From positions 1 to 64,000 of the forward strand of contig NZ_SIZZ01000003.1 in NCBI RefSeq assembly GCF_004322705.1: a stretch of 64,000 nt of DNA, written 5' to 3'. Position 1 is the stretch's first letter, and every line of letters starts with the position of its first letter. Origin of the DNA: Dyella terrae. GTDB lineage: Bacteria > Pseudomonadota > Gammaproteobacteria > Xanthomonadales > Rhodanobacteraceae. The notes under the pieces are model-generated. The model searched no databases, had not been told where the DNA came from, and saw only the letters and a list, made by a program, of their open reading frames with translations. A program made the translations under genes and the position numbers. Shown piece after piece: positions 11,401-21,267 of this stretch.

Positions 11401-11508
11401 ATCAGCAACGGCGGCGCACGCACCGTCTACACCAACTACAAGCTGCCGAAGTACTTCAATACTCCGCGCTACGCTCGTTTCCAGGTGCAGTACGACTTCT
11501 CGCTGTAA
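8491..11508 (+). CDS. TonB-dependent receptor, OAR-like, with N-terminal carboxypeptidase-regulatory-like domain
   Basis: A 1005-residue outer-membrane beta-barrel transporter. The signal peptide (residues 1-28) is cleaved near VAFSQQ. A CarboxypepD_reg/Ig-like domain follows at about 30-110, then a plug domain with the QLNQLPVPRD motif near 145-155, and a large aromatic-rich barrel ending in an aromatic strand (VQYDFSL). The family takes up siderophores, peptides or glycans using TonB energy; the OAR-like subgroup is expanded in Xanthomonadales and its ligands are mostly unknown. Start supported by GGGGAGAAC upstream. It sits alone between a leader hairpin and two terminators, divergent from an XRE regulator. 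Confidence 0.9.
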   Translation: MNFRNTYRLRQLTLAVAMGLGLSGVAFSQQTAGDISGTATYAAGEMVVIKSVDSGLTRSVSVNADGKFRVPALPSGRYEISLVQDGKTVASSTTTVVAGQTAQVALGASEAAATSLTSVTVTANALPAIDVSTVETRTTFSAQQLNQLPVPRDAVSVALLAPGAVKGNAIFGNLPSFGGSSVAENSYYVNGFNVTNLYNNLSFGQVPFQAIDQMDVQTGGYGAQFGFSTGGVTSVNIKRGTNEWKGGVSWTTAPNALRSQPPTVYRSNGSTYRYYDDNSATTNTYTAWMGGPLVKDKLFIFALGDFTKGTGTTYGGASQTSTRNSLTGASGYDYSLKSPYWVVKVDWNITDSNHLEYTGFNNTDNTKYNYYSVNYTDGLPSKARYQGDLHTKYGGQTHVLKYTGYLTDDLTLTAQYGRMESNNSSYTVSASGITSRYNGDINAPASGCPWVAYNGAPWGATTCAITSSVDVYGGMDTRKAGRFDLEWKLGSHTLGGGYSDERWSSDAGTSYAGGAYHYYYTQPTPTDPGLVITYNFRTGGAVDVRQKSWYVEDHWLITDRFMLYGGIRNDNFNNKNGAGETFVKQDNIWQPRLGFSWDINGDSSLKLYGTAGRYSLPMAANVALRAATASLYTEDDSLYSGINPDGTPIIVGEFGGEGHYVYNGEDGSTPNPKAVASKKLKPYVQDEYILGVQKLLTSDISFFDNWTVGAKATYRKLRNTIDDTCDSRPFYNLAQQNGVGDAWPDEWTVPDGMGGCWIFNPGSALKLTTTLDGTSKTFDVTIPGNQLGPAAKRSYQGIELTAEKTTDKYYVNASYTWARSYGNTEGLVKSNNGQDDTGTTADFDFPEIMKGANGYLPNDRRHTFKLYGAWKFTPEWSVGANMLVQSGTPISCYGGGGGTLDTHFGYSGQWHVCNGKVSPEGGSGRTPWVWTFSPNVMYSPAWAKGLSMQLSVINLFNNDTETFVFEQSEGISNGGARTVYTNYKLPKYFNTPRYARFQVQYDFSL

Positions 11509-11549
11509 TTGCAACAGCTTCATCGCTTCGTAGAAGGCGAACGAAAACA

Positions 11550-11571
11550 CCCCCGCCCGCAAGGGCGGGGG
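11550..11571 (+). terminator. Stem-loop downstream of the TonB receptor
   Basis: CCCCCGCCC-gcaa-GGGCGGGGG, a very stable 9-bp stem 40 bp after the receptor stop. A short TT follows. It is probably the first of two tandem terminators. Confidence 0.65.
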
Positions 11572-11578
11572 TTCCCCT

Positions 11579-11606
11579 GGCCGCAGCCCACAATGCGGCC
11601 TTTTTT
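11579..11606 (+). terminator. Second terminator downstream of the TonB receptor
   Basis: GGCCGCA-gcccacaa-TGCGGCC followed by six T residues, the classical intrinsic form. Confidence 0.8.
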
Positions 11607-11638
11607 ATTTGGGCGTCCATACGTTCGGACGTCCAAAT
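11607..11638. promoter_or_regulatory. Palindrome of unknown role between receptor and lipoprotein
   Basis: ATTTGGGCGTCC-atacgttc-GGACGTCCAAAT pairs over 12 bp with one G:T position. It follows the terminator directly and lies 315 bp before the next gene. It may be an operator or a further hairpin. The rest of 11639-11952 shows no gene. Confidence 0.4.
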
Positions 11639-11952
11639 GACTATCGCGCCGCCAGATCGGCGCGGCGACATTGTCGTTGACGCACGGCAAATTCTTGCGA
11701 CGGACCCGGCCGGGCACCGTGTCCGGGTGACGCGCCGGACCCATTTCTTCAAGCCTTTGATTTAATGAACGAAATTCCGCATTCCGTCACATATTTCGCC
11801 CTTCGCGAACGTATGGTCTGCCGGTGGTCCTCTTGACTTTTCTCGTTCCTTCTTTTTGGGGTATGCTTGGAGGCTCCCCCGCGAAACAAACTTGCGGCGC
11901 GCTGCGCCCGGTCTTTCGCGCCCACGATTGCATCGATTGATTGAGGTTTCAC

Positions 11953-12825
11953 ATGCGCAGGATCGTTTGGTCGCTGATGTCGGTAGCAGCGCTGGCTCTG
12001 GCCGGCTGCAATTCTTCTGATTCGTCGCAGCAGGCGTCGTCGGGCGGTGAATCCGCTTCAGCCGCCAGCGCCGCGGGTCCCGCGACCAAGGCCAACGCCG
12101 TGAGCGGCACCGTCGCCCTGCGCGATCCGGCCGAGCTGTCGCCGGCCGCCAAGCTCGAGATCAAGCTGATCGACGTGTCCGATGCCGAAACGCCGCCGCT
12201 CGGTACCAAGACCATCGATCCGGTCGGCAGCATGCCGCAGTCGTTCGAAATCGAGTTCAAGCCGACGGATGTGAACCCGAACGACATCTATATCGTCCAG
12301 GCCGTGCTCACCGACGGCGAGCGCTCCTACACCGCGCCGCTGCAGTCGCCGGTGATGACCAAGGGCGCCGCCAACCAGGTGTCGATCCAGCTGGCGCCGC
12401 AGCAGACCCCGGGCGAGAAGGAGCTGGCTGCCTTCACCTCGGTGCAGAAGCAGATCGGCGGCATGAAGATCACCAGCGGCACCAAGCTCGAAGACAAGGC
12501 GTCGCGCAGCTGGCAGGTGTTCCGCGAAGCGGGCGAAGTGAAGTTCATCCGCGAGCAGGTCGATCTGAACGACAAGGGCTTCACCAGCACCGATTACGCC
12601 TACAAGGATGGCAAGCCGTGGGTCGTGGTGCAGCAGAAGAAGGCCAGCAAGGACGCCAAGCCGACGTCGACCGAACAGGCCGGCTGGGCCACCGACGGTA
12701 CGCTGGTGCTGAAGAAGCAGCTGAGCGGCAGCAAGAGCGAATCGCTGAGCGACGACGCGGCGGCTGACCTGCAGAAGCAGGCCACGGCGATCCTGAGCCT
12801 GGCGACCAACGGCAAGAACAAGTAA
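11953..12825 (+). CDS. YbaY-like lipoprotein
   Basis: A 290-residue predicted lipoprotein. The lipobox LALAGC follows a short signal segment, so Cys is acylated around residue 19. The region from about residue 50 to 150 (VSGTVALRD, then AKLEIKLIDVSDA and later YIVQAVLTDGE and YTAPLQSPVMT) matches the YbaY/YscW-like beta-sandwich lipoprotein fold. The C-terminal half is lysine-rich and unassigned. Start ATG at 11953 has GAGG 6 nt upstream; a TTG four codons earlier is less likely. It is a single-gene unit with its own terminator. Function unknown beyond likely envelope location. Confidence 0.78.
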   Translation: MRRIVWSLMSVAALALAGCNSSDSSQQASSGGESASAASAAGPATKANAVSGTVALRDPAELSPAAKLEIKLIDVSDAETPPLGTKTIDPVGSMPQSFEIEFKPTDVNPNDIYIVQAVLTDGERSYTAPLQSPVMTKGAANQVSIQLAPQQTPGEKELAAFTSVQKQIGGMKITSGTKLEDKASRSWQVFREAGEVKFIREQVDLNDKGFTSTDYAYKDGKPWVVVQQKKASKDAKPTSTEQAGWATDGTLVLKKQLSGSKSESLSDDAAADLQKQATAILSLATNGKNK

Positions 12826-12846
12826 TCAGCCATCGGCTGGTTCGAG

Positions 12847-12876
12847 AAAACGCCCGCACCCGCGGGCGTTTTTTTT
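12847..12876 (+). terminator. Terminator of the lipoprotein gene
   Basis: AAAA, then CGCCCGC-accc-GCGGGCG and eight T residues, 20 bp after the stop codon. Confidence 0.9.
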
Positions 12877-12941
12877 GGCCGCAAGGATAGTTCCGGGACC
12901 AGCCATGCGCGGCAGGGCGGGCACCGCGTTTGTCGCGCATG

Positions 12942-12969
12942 AAAAAGGCCCCCTTGCGGAGGCCTTTTC
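12942..12969 (-). terminator. Terminator of the GDSL autotransporter gene
   Basis: On the minus strand AAAAGGCC pairs with GGCCTTTT and ends in a T-run. A second hairpin (AGAGGCC-cgtga-GGCCTCT, 12983-13001) lies between it and the stop codon. Confidence 0.75.
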
Positions 12970-13011
12970 CCGGATCCACGCGAAGAGGCCCGTGAGGCCT
13001 CTCCGGTTGGC

Positions 13012-14838
13012 TTAGAAGCCGAACTTCACGCCAGCATTGATGCTGTTGAACTTCTGGCTGTTGTCGCTGAAGCGACCGGTGTAGCCCAGCCAGCCGGTGA
13101 TGTTCTGGGTGAACTGCGCCGAGATGCCCAGGTCCGCCGTGCCCCAGGTGCCATCCGGCGAGAAGCCGGTCAGGCTGAAGAAGCCGGCCATCGAGTTCAG
13201 GCCCGCCGTGATGGCGCGCGGATCGGCCTTGCTGTCATGGTTCCATGCCACTTCGGCGTACGGCTGCAGCAGCATGCTGCTGGTCTGCCAATGGCCCTGC
13301 AGGCGCCAGCCGACGGTCGAGATCAGCGCGTCACGCTGCTGGCGGTTGAACCACATCGAGGTGCTGCTGCTGCCGCTTTCGGCGTAGCCATTGACCTTGA
13401 CCGTCTGCCATTCAACGTTGGCGAACGGACCGGTACGCAGGCCCGAGAAGTCGAACCAGTAGCCGCCGGTCAGGCCGCCACCGAGGTGGGAGCCGTCAGC
13501 CTTGCCGCTTTCGGTGCGCGTCGCGGCACCGAGCTGGATGCGGCGTTCGATGTCCGAGAAGTTGGACTGGCCGAAGCTGACATAGCCGCCCACGTAACCG
13601 CCCGCCTGATGCCAGGTGACGTAGCCCAGGCCGCTGATGTCCTGCAGCTTGTAACCGCCGCCGCCCTGGAAGTCGGCATTGTGCTGGCCGATGCCCATGG
13701 CCACGCCGAGCGACCAGTTGTCGGACGCCTTCACGTCGGCACCGAGGGTCAGGTTGACGTTGTCGCTGTCCGTCTTCGGCGACAGGCCCTGGCCTTTGAA
13801 CGTCTGCTGGCCGTAGTCGATGCTGGCGAAGGCGCGCGTGTCGCTGCCCATGCCGTCGGCGAGCATTTCGTTGCGGATCGCACGACCCTGTGCGGCAGCG
13901 GCGGCGAGCGGCGCTTCACCCAGCAGGGAGACCTGCGACGGGGCGCGGATCACGGACACCACGTACTGGCTGAGCATCGCGTGCGCGGCGGTGGTCGGAT
14001 GCACGCCATCGGCGAACAGATAGGTCTTGGCGGCGTTCGGATCGACCAGGGTGTTCGGGGTGCAGTTGATCGAGCTGGACACCGTACAGGCCGGCGTGGT
14101 CACGTTGGTGAAGCCGTAGGCCGACGGGTTGGCGATCACTTCATTGAGCACCGCGTAGGTGTTCACGGGGATCACGTTCAGGCCCTTGTTGCTCAGCTGG
14201 TTCAGGCCCACCTCGAGCACGCTGTTGAACAGCGTCGACAACTGCGAGCCGCCCTGCTGCGCGGCGGCACCGCCCGCGGCGCTGGCCGGGGTCTTGCCGA
14301 TGTCCGGCAGGTTGTAAACGATCACGTACTTGGCGCCGTTCGCCTGCATCTGGGCCAGCAGGCCAAGCTCGGTCTGGGCGGCCTGCTGCACGCCGGCGGC
14401 GAGGAAGGTCGGGTCCTGCGAGACGGCGGTCAGGTAGAAGATGTCATTTGCGCCACCCCACACCTGGTACAGCGCGTTGGGATCGGCCTTGCCACCGTTG
14501 GCGGCCAGGTACATGCCCCACTGCTGCGGCATGAGCGGGATCGGGCCAGCGGCCGAGTTGTGCACCAAGCCGGCGCCACCGAAGGCGTAGTCCGTGCCAC
14601 CGGTCAGCGATGCCGTGACCGGCAGGCCAAGGGCGGCGGCGACGTTTTCGGCCGTCGTGTAGCCCGGGTTCGTGGTGAAGCGCAGCGGGATCGGCGAGCC
14701 ATTCGCGGCGGCAATGTTGCCGGCGTCGCTCAGGCTGTCGCCAATGACGACGACCTTGCTGAAATCGGTAGCGGAAGCGGCGGTGCTGAACAGCAGGGCG
14801 GCGGCAATGGCGCCGGCGATATGGCGAGTACGGGGCAT
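13012..14838 (-). CDS. GDSL/SGNH esterase autotransporter (EstA-like)
   Basis: A 608-residue type V secreted lipase/esterase. A signal peptide (about 1-23, ending ASATDF) precedes an SGNH hydrolase passenger. Block I VVVIGDSLSDAGN holds the nucleophile near residue 34, block III is GGANDIF, and block V DGVHPTTAAH supplies the Asp-His pair near 275-280. From about residue 325 an autotransporter beta-barrel follows and ends in the aromatic terminus VKFGF. The esterase is expected to remain on the cell surface, as in EstA of Pseudomonas. Single-gene unit with tandem hairpins downstream. Substrate not deducible. Confidence 0.92.
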   Translation of the reverse strand: MPRTRHIAGAIAAALLFSTAASATDFSKVVVIGDSLSDAGNIAAANGSPIPLRFTTNPGYTTAENVAAALGLPVTASLTGGTDYAFGGAGLVHNSAAGPIPLMPQQWGMYLAANGGKADPNALYQVWGGANDIFYLTAVSQDPTFLAAGVQQAAQTELGLLAQMQANGAKYVIVYNLPDIGKTPASAAGGAAAQQGGSQLSTLFNSVLEVGLNQLSNKGLNVIPVNTYAVLNEVIANPSAYGFTNVTTPACTVSSSINCTPNTLVDPNAAKTYLFADGVHPTTAAHAMLSQYVVSVIRAPSQVSLLGEAPLAAAAAQGRAIRNEMLADGMGSDTRAFASIDYGQQTFKGQGLSPKTDSDNVNLTLGADVKASDNWSLGVAMGIGQHNADFQGGGGYKLQDISGLGYVTWHQAGGYVGGYVSFGQSNFSDIERRIQLGAATRTESGKADGSHLGGGLTGGYWFDFSGLRTGPFANVEWQTVKVNGYAESGSSSTSMWFNRQQRDALISTVGWRLQGHWQTSSMLLQPYAEVAWNHDSKADPRAITAGLNSMAGFFSLTGFSPDGTWGTADLGISAQFTQNITGWLGYTGRFSDNSQKFNSINAGVKFGF

Positions 14839-15162
14839 GTCTTTAACGCTCCATGGAGCCAGGGCGGCTCTTAGTTGTTATCGGCGCGTTACGCTACCGC
14901 ATGCCATACGTCAGCGCATGCTGCGCTGCATCGCGATGCGAGGGGCTGGACACGTGGCAGGGCACGCCGATGGGGATGAAATCGAGAGGCCCGGCCGGAA
15001 GGCGAATATTTCCCTGAGAAATATCGAGGCGCGGGTCGGTTCTGGCGGTCTGACATCGCCGGGAACGGCGATGACTTAGTGCATCGCAAGATGTTTCGCA
15101 GCGAATAAAGCGATGACCGTCCCGGCCGGCGACACATGGCCGCCGGCCGGTTGATCGGGGTA
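14839..15162. other. Intergenic region, no gene seen
   Basis: 324 bp between the start of the autotransporter gene and the stop of tex. It should contain the autotransporter promoter. I saw no repeat, RNA gene or convincing small reading frame. Confidence 0.5.
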
Positions 15163-17460
<2,298 letters not shown>

Positions 17461-17653
17461 GATTCTCTTGCTGGTCTGCTGGGAATACTCCCACGGGCCT
17501 CAAGGCGGCCTGGGGGAAGGGGGATGATAGCGGGTTGGGACGGGCGTGGAATCCCACCGGCCGTCATGCCCGCGCAGGCGGTCAACCGGTGGCGACAAAC
17601 TGAAGCGAGACACTGGGTTTCAAGGCCCGATGCATGGGACGCAGAGGTGCCCT

Positions 17654-18451
17654 TCAGGCACTGAACGTGCCGCCACCTTGCGAATCCTGCGGCTTGTCCT
17701 GCTGCACCGTCGCTTGCCCTTCCGGACGACCATTCACCACCAGCGTCTGCGCCAGCAGATCGTGCAGGCCCTGCTTGCGCTCAGTCCACGCCACCATGAG
17801 AAAACCGATGCAGAACGTGAACGCGCTGATGACCTTGCCGAAATAGCGCGCGGTGGCGCGCAGGAAACTCAGGCGCTTGCCATCCATGTCCGTGACACGA
17901 ATACCCAGTGCACGCTTGCCCACCGTTCCCTGCCAGGACGAACTTTCAAGCACGGCGAAGTACAGCCACGCGAGCACGGTTTCGACCATCAGCGCCGGCA
18001 TGATGCTGTCGAAATAGGTCTGCAAGGCATGGAGCGCCAGTTGCGGATCGCTGGCCGCCGCCTGGCTCGCCTGCATATAGACGGCATACGCTTCATTGGC
18101 GCCCATCAGGCCGCCAATGATCATGTTGGGAATCCACAGCACCAGCACGTCGAGGATATAGGCGCCGACGCGCTTCCAGAATCCCGCGTACGTCATGAGC
18201 GCGGCACGCGGTTGTGCGGCGGTTGCCCACGAGGATGCGTGGTCGGCAGGCGGAACCGGCGGCGGCGTGAATGCCGGTGCTGCATCGGGAAGATCTTGCG
18301 GATACAGGCTCGACAGCGGCTTCCAGTCGCTCATGCCGTCGTACCAGCCCAGGTCGGCGGGACTTACTTCGCCGCTGCGCAGCCACTGGCGCACGTCGCT
18401 TTCCTGGTAAGGACCATGACGCTCGCCATCCCGACCGATCCACACTTCCAT
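17654..18451 (-). CDS. RDD-family membrane protein with N-terminal GYF_2 domain
   Basis: A 265-residue inner-membrane protein. The first 50 residues form a GYF_2-like domain (VWIGRDGERHGPYQESDVRQ, then WYDGMSDWKPL), followed by a proline-rich linker. An RDD domain of about 150 residues has YAGFWKRVGAYILDVLVLWI and the terminal GLHDLLAQTLVV, with three or four transmembrane helices. RDD proteins are suspected transporters or chaperones, without a firm general role. The ATG at 18451 starts exactly at the GYF_2 domain and has GGAG upstream; an upstream extension of 36 codons is rejected. Confidence 0.85.
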   Translation of the reverse strand: MEVWIGRDGERHGPYQESDVRQWLRSGEVSPADLGWYDGMSDWKPLSSLYPQDLPDAAPAFTPPPVPPADHASSWATAAQPRAALMTYAGFWKRVGAYILDVLVLWIPNMIIGGLMGANEAYAVYMQASQAAASDPQLALHALQTYFDSIMPALMVETVLAWLYFAVLESSSWQGTVGKRALGIRVTDMDGKRLSFLRATARYFGKVISAFTFCIGFLMVAWTERKQGLHDLLAQTLVVNGRPEGQATVQQDKPQDSQGGGTFSA

Positions 18452-18560
18452 CGTTGCTGCTCCAGGAGGGTAAGGGCGCATGATTACATTGATGTGCGAC
18501 CCGACGTAAGGCACGAAGGGTGGCTTGCGCGCGCTTTCACGCCGCGCCGGGCGCGACACG

Positions 18561-20438
18561 TCACGCGGCGTCGCGCCGCTTCAGGTGCACCAGCAGCAAT
18601 GAAATGGCCGCCGGCGTGACGCCGCTGATGCGTGACGCCTGGCCAATGGTCTCAGGCAGCGAACGCTTGAGCTTGAGCGTCACTTCCGCGGAAAGCCCGC
18701 GCACGCGGTCGTAGTCGAAATCCTGCGGAATGCGCGTGGTCTCGTGACGACGCTGGCGCTCGATCTCCTCGCGCTGGCGCTCCAGATAACCGGCGTACTT
18801 GGTCTGCACTTCCACCTGCGCGGCGACGTCCACATCATCGACGGCGGGCCCGAGCTCCGGCACGGACATCAGCTTGCCGTAGTCCAGTTCCGGACGGCGC
18901 AGCAGATCCAGCGCATTCGTCTCACGACTGACCGCGATGCCCAGCTGGCGCTCCACGGCCGCGCCAAGAAGATTGTTCGGCGCCGCCCACAGCGTGCCCA
19001 GTCGCTGCACTTCCTGCGTCACGGCATCGCGCTTGCGCCGCAGCGCATCGAAGCGCGCCTGCGGCACGACGCCGAGTTGGTGTCCGGTTTCGGTCAGGCG
19101 CAGGTCGGCATTGTCTTCACGCAAGTGCAGGCGATATTCCGCGCGCGAAGTGAACATGCGGTACGGCTCGATCGTGCCATTGCTGGTGAGATCGTCGATC
19201 AGCACGCCGATGTAGGCTTCGTCGCGTCGTGGATACCACGGCGCCTTGCCCTGCACGTTGAGCGCAGCATTGAGCCCCGCCACCACGCCTTGCGCACCGG
19301 CTTCTTCATAGCCGGTGGTGCCGTTGATCTGCCCGGCAAAGAACAAACCCGGCAGCGCCTTGGTTTCCAGCCACGGATGCAGGCCGCGGGGATCGAAGTA
19401 GTCGTACTCGATGGCGTAGCCCGGCCGCGTGATGTGCGCGATCTCGAAGCCCTTGATCGAATGCACCAGGTCCAGCTGCACGTCGTACGGCAGCGAGGTG
19501 GAAATGCCGTTCGGATAAATCTCGAATGTATCCAGGCCCTCGGGTTCGATGAAAATCTGATGCGAGGATTTCTCCGCGAAACGCACCACTTTGTCCTCGA
19601 TGGACGGGCAGTAGCGCGGACCCACGCCTTCGATCTGGCCGGTGTACAGCGGCGAACGGTCGAGTGCGCCGCGAATGACCTCGTGCGTGCGCTCGGTGGT
19701 GTGCGTGATCCAGCAGCTGACCTGGCGCGGATGGTCAGCGCGTGAACCGAGGTAGGAGAACACCGGAGCGGGGTTGTCGCCGGGCTGCTCTTCCAGGCCT
19801 TCGAAGTTGATGCTGCGCAGGTCGATGCGCGGTGGCGTGCCCGTCTTCAGGCGGTCGGCGGCCACCGGCAGCTCGCGCAGCTTCTGCGCCAGGGCACTGG
19901 CTGGCGGATCGCCCGCGCGACCGCCCGCGTACTGCGCCGGGCCGATATGAATCTTGCCGGCCAGGAATGTGCCTGCCGTCAGCACGACGGCGCGCGCGCG
20001 GAAGCTCACGCCCATCTGGGTGACGACGCCTGTCACGCGACCATGCTCAAGGATGAGGTCGTCCACGGCCTGCTGGAACAGCTCCAGGTTCGGCTGGGTC
20101 TCGACGATACGGCGGATGGCGGCCTTGTAGAGGCTGCGGTCGGCCTGGCAGCGCGTCGCGCGCACGGCCGGCCCCTTGGAGGCGTTCAGCGTGCGCCACT
20201 GGATGCCGGCGCGGTCAGCTGCCTGCGCCATGGCACCGCCGAGGGCGTCGATCTCCTTCACCAGGTGACCCTTGCCGATGCCGCCGATGGCTGGATTGCA
20301 GCTCATCTGGCCAATCGTCTCGATGTTGTGGCTCAGCAGCAGGGTGCGCGCGCCGGTGCGGGCAGCCGCAAGGGCCGCTTCGGTGCCGGCGTGGCCGCCG
20401 CCGATGACGATGACGTCGTAATGGGTGGGGTGGAACAT
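18561..20438 (-). CDS. mnmG: tRNA uridine-5-carboxymethylaminomethyl modification enzyme MnmG (GidA)
   Basis: 625 residues, standard length. The FAD-binding motif [19 protein letters not shown] lies at the N terminus. The signatures [20 protein letters not shown] and [16 protein letters not shown] are present, with the C-terminal helical domain that binds MnmE. With MnmE it installs the cmnm5 group at U34 of several tRNAs. The ATG at 20438 starts directly before the Rossmann strand. No mnmE or rsmG gene is adjacent. Confidence 0.97.
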   Translation of the reverse strand: MFHPTHYDVIVIGGGHAGTEAALAAARTGARTLLLSHNIETIGQMSCNPAIGGIGKGHLVKEIDALGGAMAQAADRAGIQWRTLNASKGPAVRATRCQADRSLYKAAIRRIVETQPNLELFQQAVDDLILEHGRVTGVVTQMGVSFRARAVVLTAGTFLAGKIHIGPAQYAGGRAGDPPASALAQKLRELPVAADRLKTGTPPRIDLRSINFEGLEEQPGDNPAPVFSYLGSRADHPRQVSCWITHTTERTHEVIRGALDRSPLYTGQIEGVGPRYCPSIEDKVVRFAEKSSHQIFIEPEGLDTFEIYPNGISTSLPYDVQLDLVHSIKGFEIAHITRPGYAIEYDYFDPRGLHPWLETKALPGLFFAGQINGTTGYEEAGAQGVVAGLNAALNVQGKAPWYPRRDEAYIGVLIDDLTSNGTIEPYRMFTSRAEYRLHLREDNADLRLTETGHQLGVVPQARFDALRRKRDAVTQEVQRLGTLWAAPNNLLGAAVERQLGIAVSRETNALDLLRRPELDYGKLMSVPELGPAVDDVDVAAQVEVQTKYAGYLERQREEIERQRRHETTRIPQDFDYDRVRGLSAEVTLKLKRSLPETIGQASRISGVTPAAISLLLVHLKRRDAA

Positions 20439-20642
20439 GGCGAAGACTGCCTTGGCGGCGCAAAAAGTGACCAAATGGGGCGCTATGGTAACCCGGTCAG
20501 TATCTTAGCGCTGACTAGGAAATCTCTGGCACGCTTCCTGCTTGGATGTGAACGCACTTTCACGGGCAGACGCTGCGCGAAACAAGACGCGCGCCGAGAT
20601 CGGACTGACAGGGGTCTGATTGCGTGCCGGGAGAGGAAGCAA

Positions 20643-20673
20643 GACGGCGCCCAGTGGGCGCCGTCGTTTTTTT
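20643..20673 (+). terminator. Strong terminator in the mnmG-upstream intergenic region
   Basis: A 10-bp perfect stem GACGGCGCCC-agt-GGGCGCCGTC followed by seven T residues. No protein gene ends before it on the plus strand: the nearest gene, mnmG, starts at 20438 and reads the other way. A short transcript in about 20440-20675 may exist. Confidence 0.75.
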
Positions 20674-20690
20674 GGGGCTTCCAAATGAGA

Positions 20691-20753
20691 TCTGGCGCCC
20701 GGCGGTCTCAGGAACAGGGGGAATCCAGGATGACCGTGTTGCCGGGCGCCAGA
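20691..20753. ncRNA. Possible structured RNA: 13-bp perfect inverted repeat
   Basis: TCTGGCGCCCGGC at 20691-20703 pairs perfectly with GCCGGGCGCCAGA at 20741-20753 around a 37-nt loop. It lies 18 nt after the terminator. No protein gene covers it. It may be part of a small RNA or a REP-type element; I could not match it to a known RNA family. Confidence 0.3.
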
Positions 20754-20992
20754 AACTTGACTGGCTGCGGGCAGCGTCGCTGCGCCGTCGTGGGGCTGAT
20801 ATTTACCCTTTTACCGTGAACACGGGGTGACTAAAACGGAAATTTGTGCCGGTTTTTGGCGCCTCCTGACGCTCAGCGTCATTCGGTGATCTACGCCCAT
20901 TTCGTGCGTGATCTGCATCACATTCGTGGCACAGCTGTTGCTTTCCCTTCCCTGCTGGGTTGTTGAGCCGAAAGGGCTCGGGGGAAAGAGAC

Positions 20993-21178
20993 ATGAACAT
21001 GCGTCTGGATTTTGAACCGCTGTACCCGCACCACGATCTGCTGATCGAAATTGGCCGCGTTGAAATGGCCATGGAACATCTGGACGAGCGCGCCGAAGAC
21101 GAACGCCGTGCGCTGCGCCCGCGCCTGGAACTGCGCATGCATCGCCTGCGCGATGCGCTGGAACACCTGCCGGCCTGA
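20993..21178 (+). CDS. Small hypothetical protein (61 aa)
   Basis: A charged, helical 61-residue protein, rich in Glu, Arg and His, with heptad-like leucines (IGRVEMAMEHLDERAEDERR). It has a good ribosome site (GGGGGAAAGAG, 4 nt before ATG) and is preceded by more than 500 bp without genes. I do not recognise a family. Codon use fits a real gene. It is separated from the convergent pepN by 90 bp. Confidence 0.6.
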   Translation: MNMRLDFEPLYPHHDLLIEIGRVEMAMEHLDERAEDERRALRPRLELRMHRLRDALEHLPA

Positions 21179-21267
21179 CCGGCACGGATCGCAAGCCGCC
21201 CGGGTGACCCGTTCGCAAGAGCGGGCAACACCCGGGGCGATCAGCGAACCTTCCCTCTGCTAAGCGA

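Noticed and set aside
8473-11562. A 1029-codon open frame opposite the TonB receptor
   Set aside because: It is an artefact of GC-rich third positions on the coding strand; the translation has no signal peptide or barrel and no ribosome site.
13237-14874. A 545-codon plus-strand frame opposite the GDSL autotransporter
   Set aside because: The minus strand encodes signal peptide, SGNH blocks and a beta-barrel; the plus frame is a shadow.
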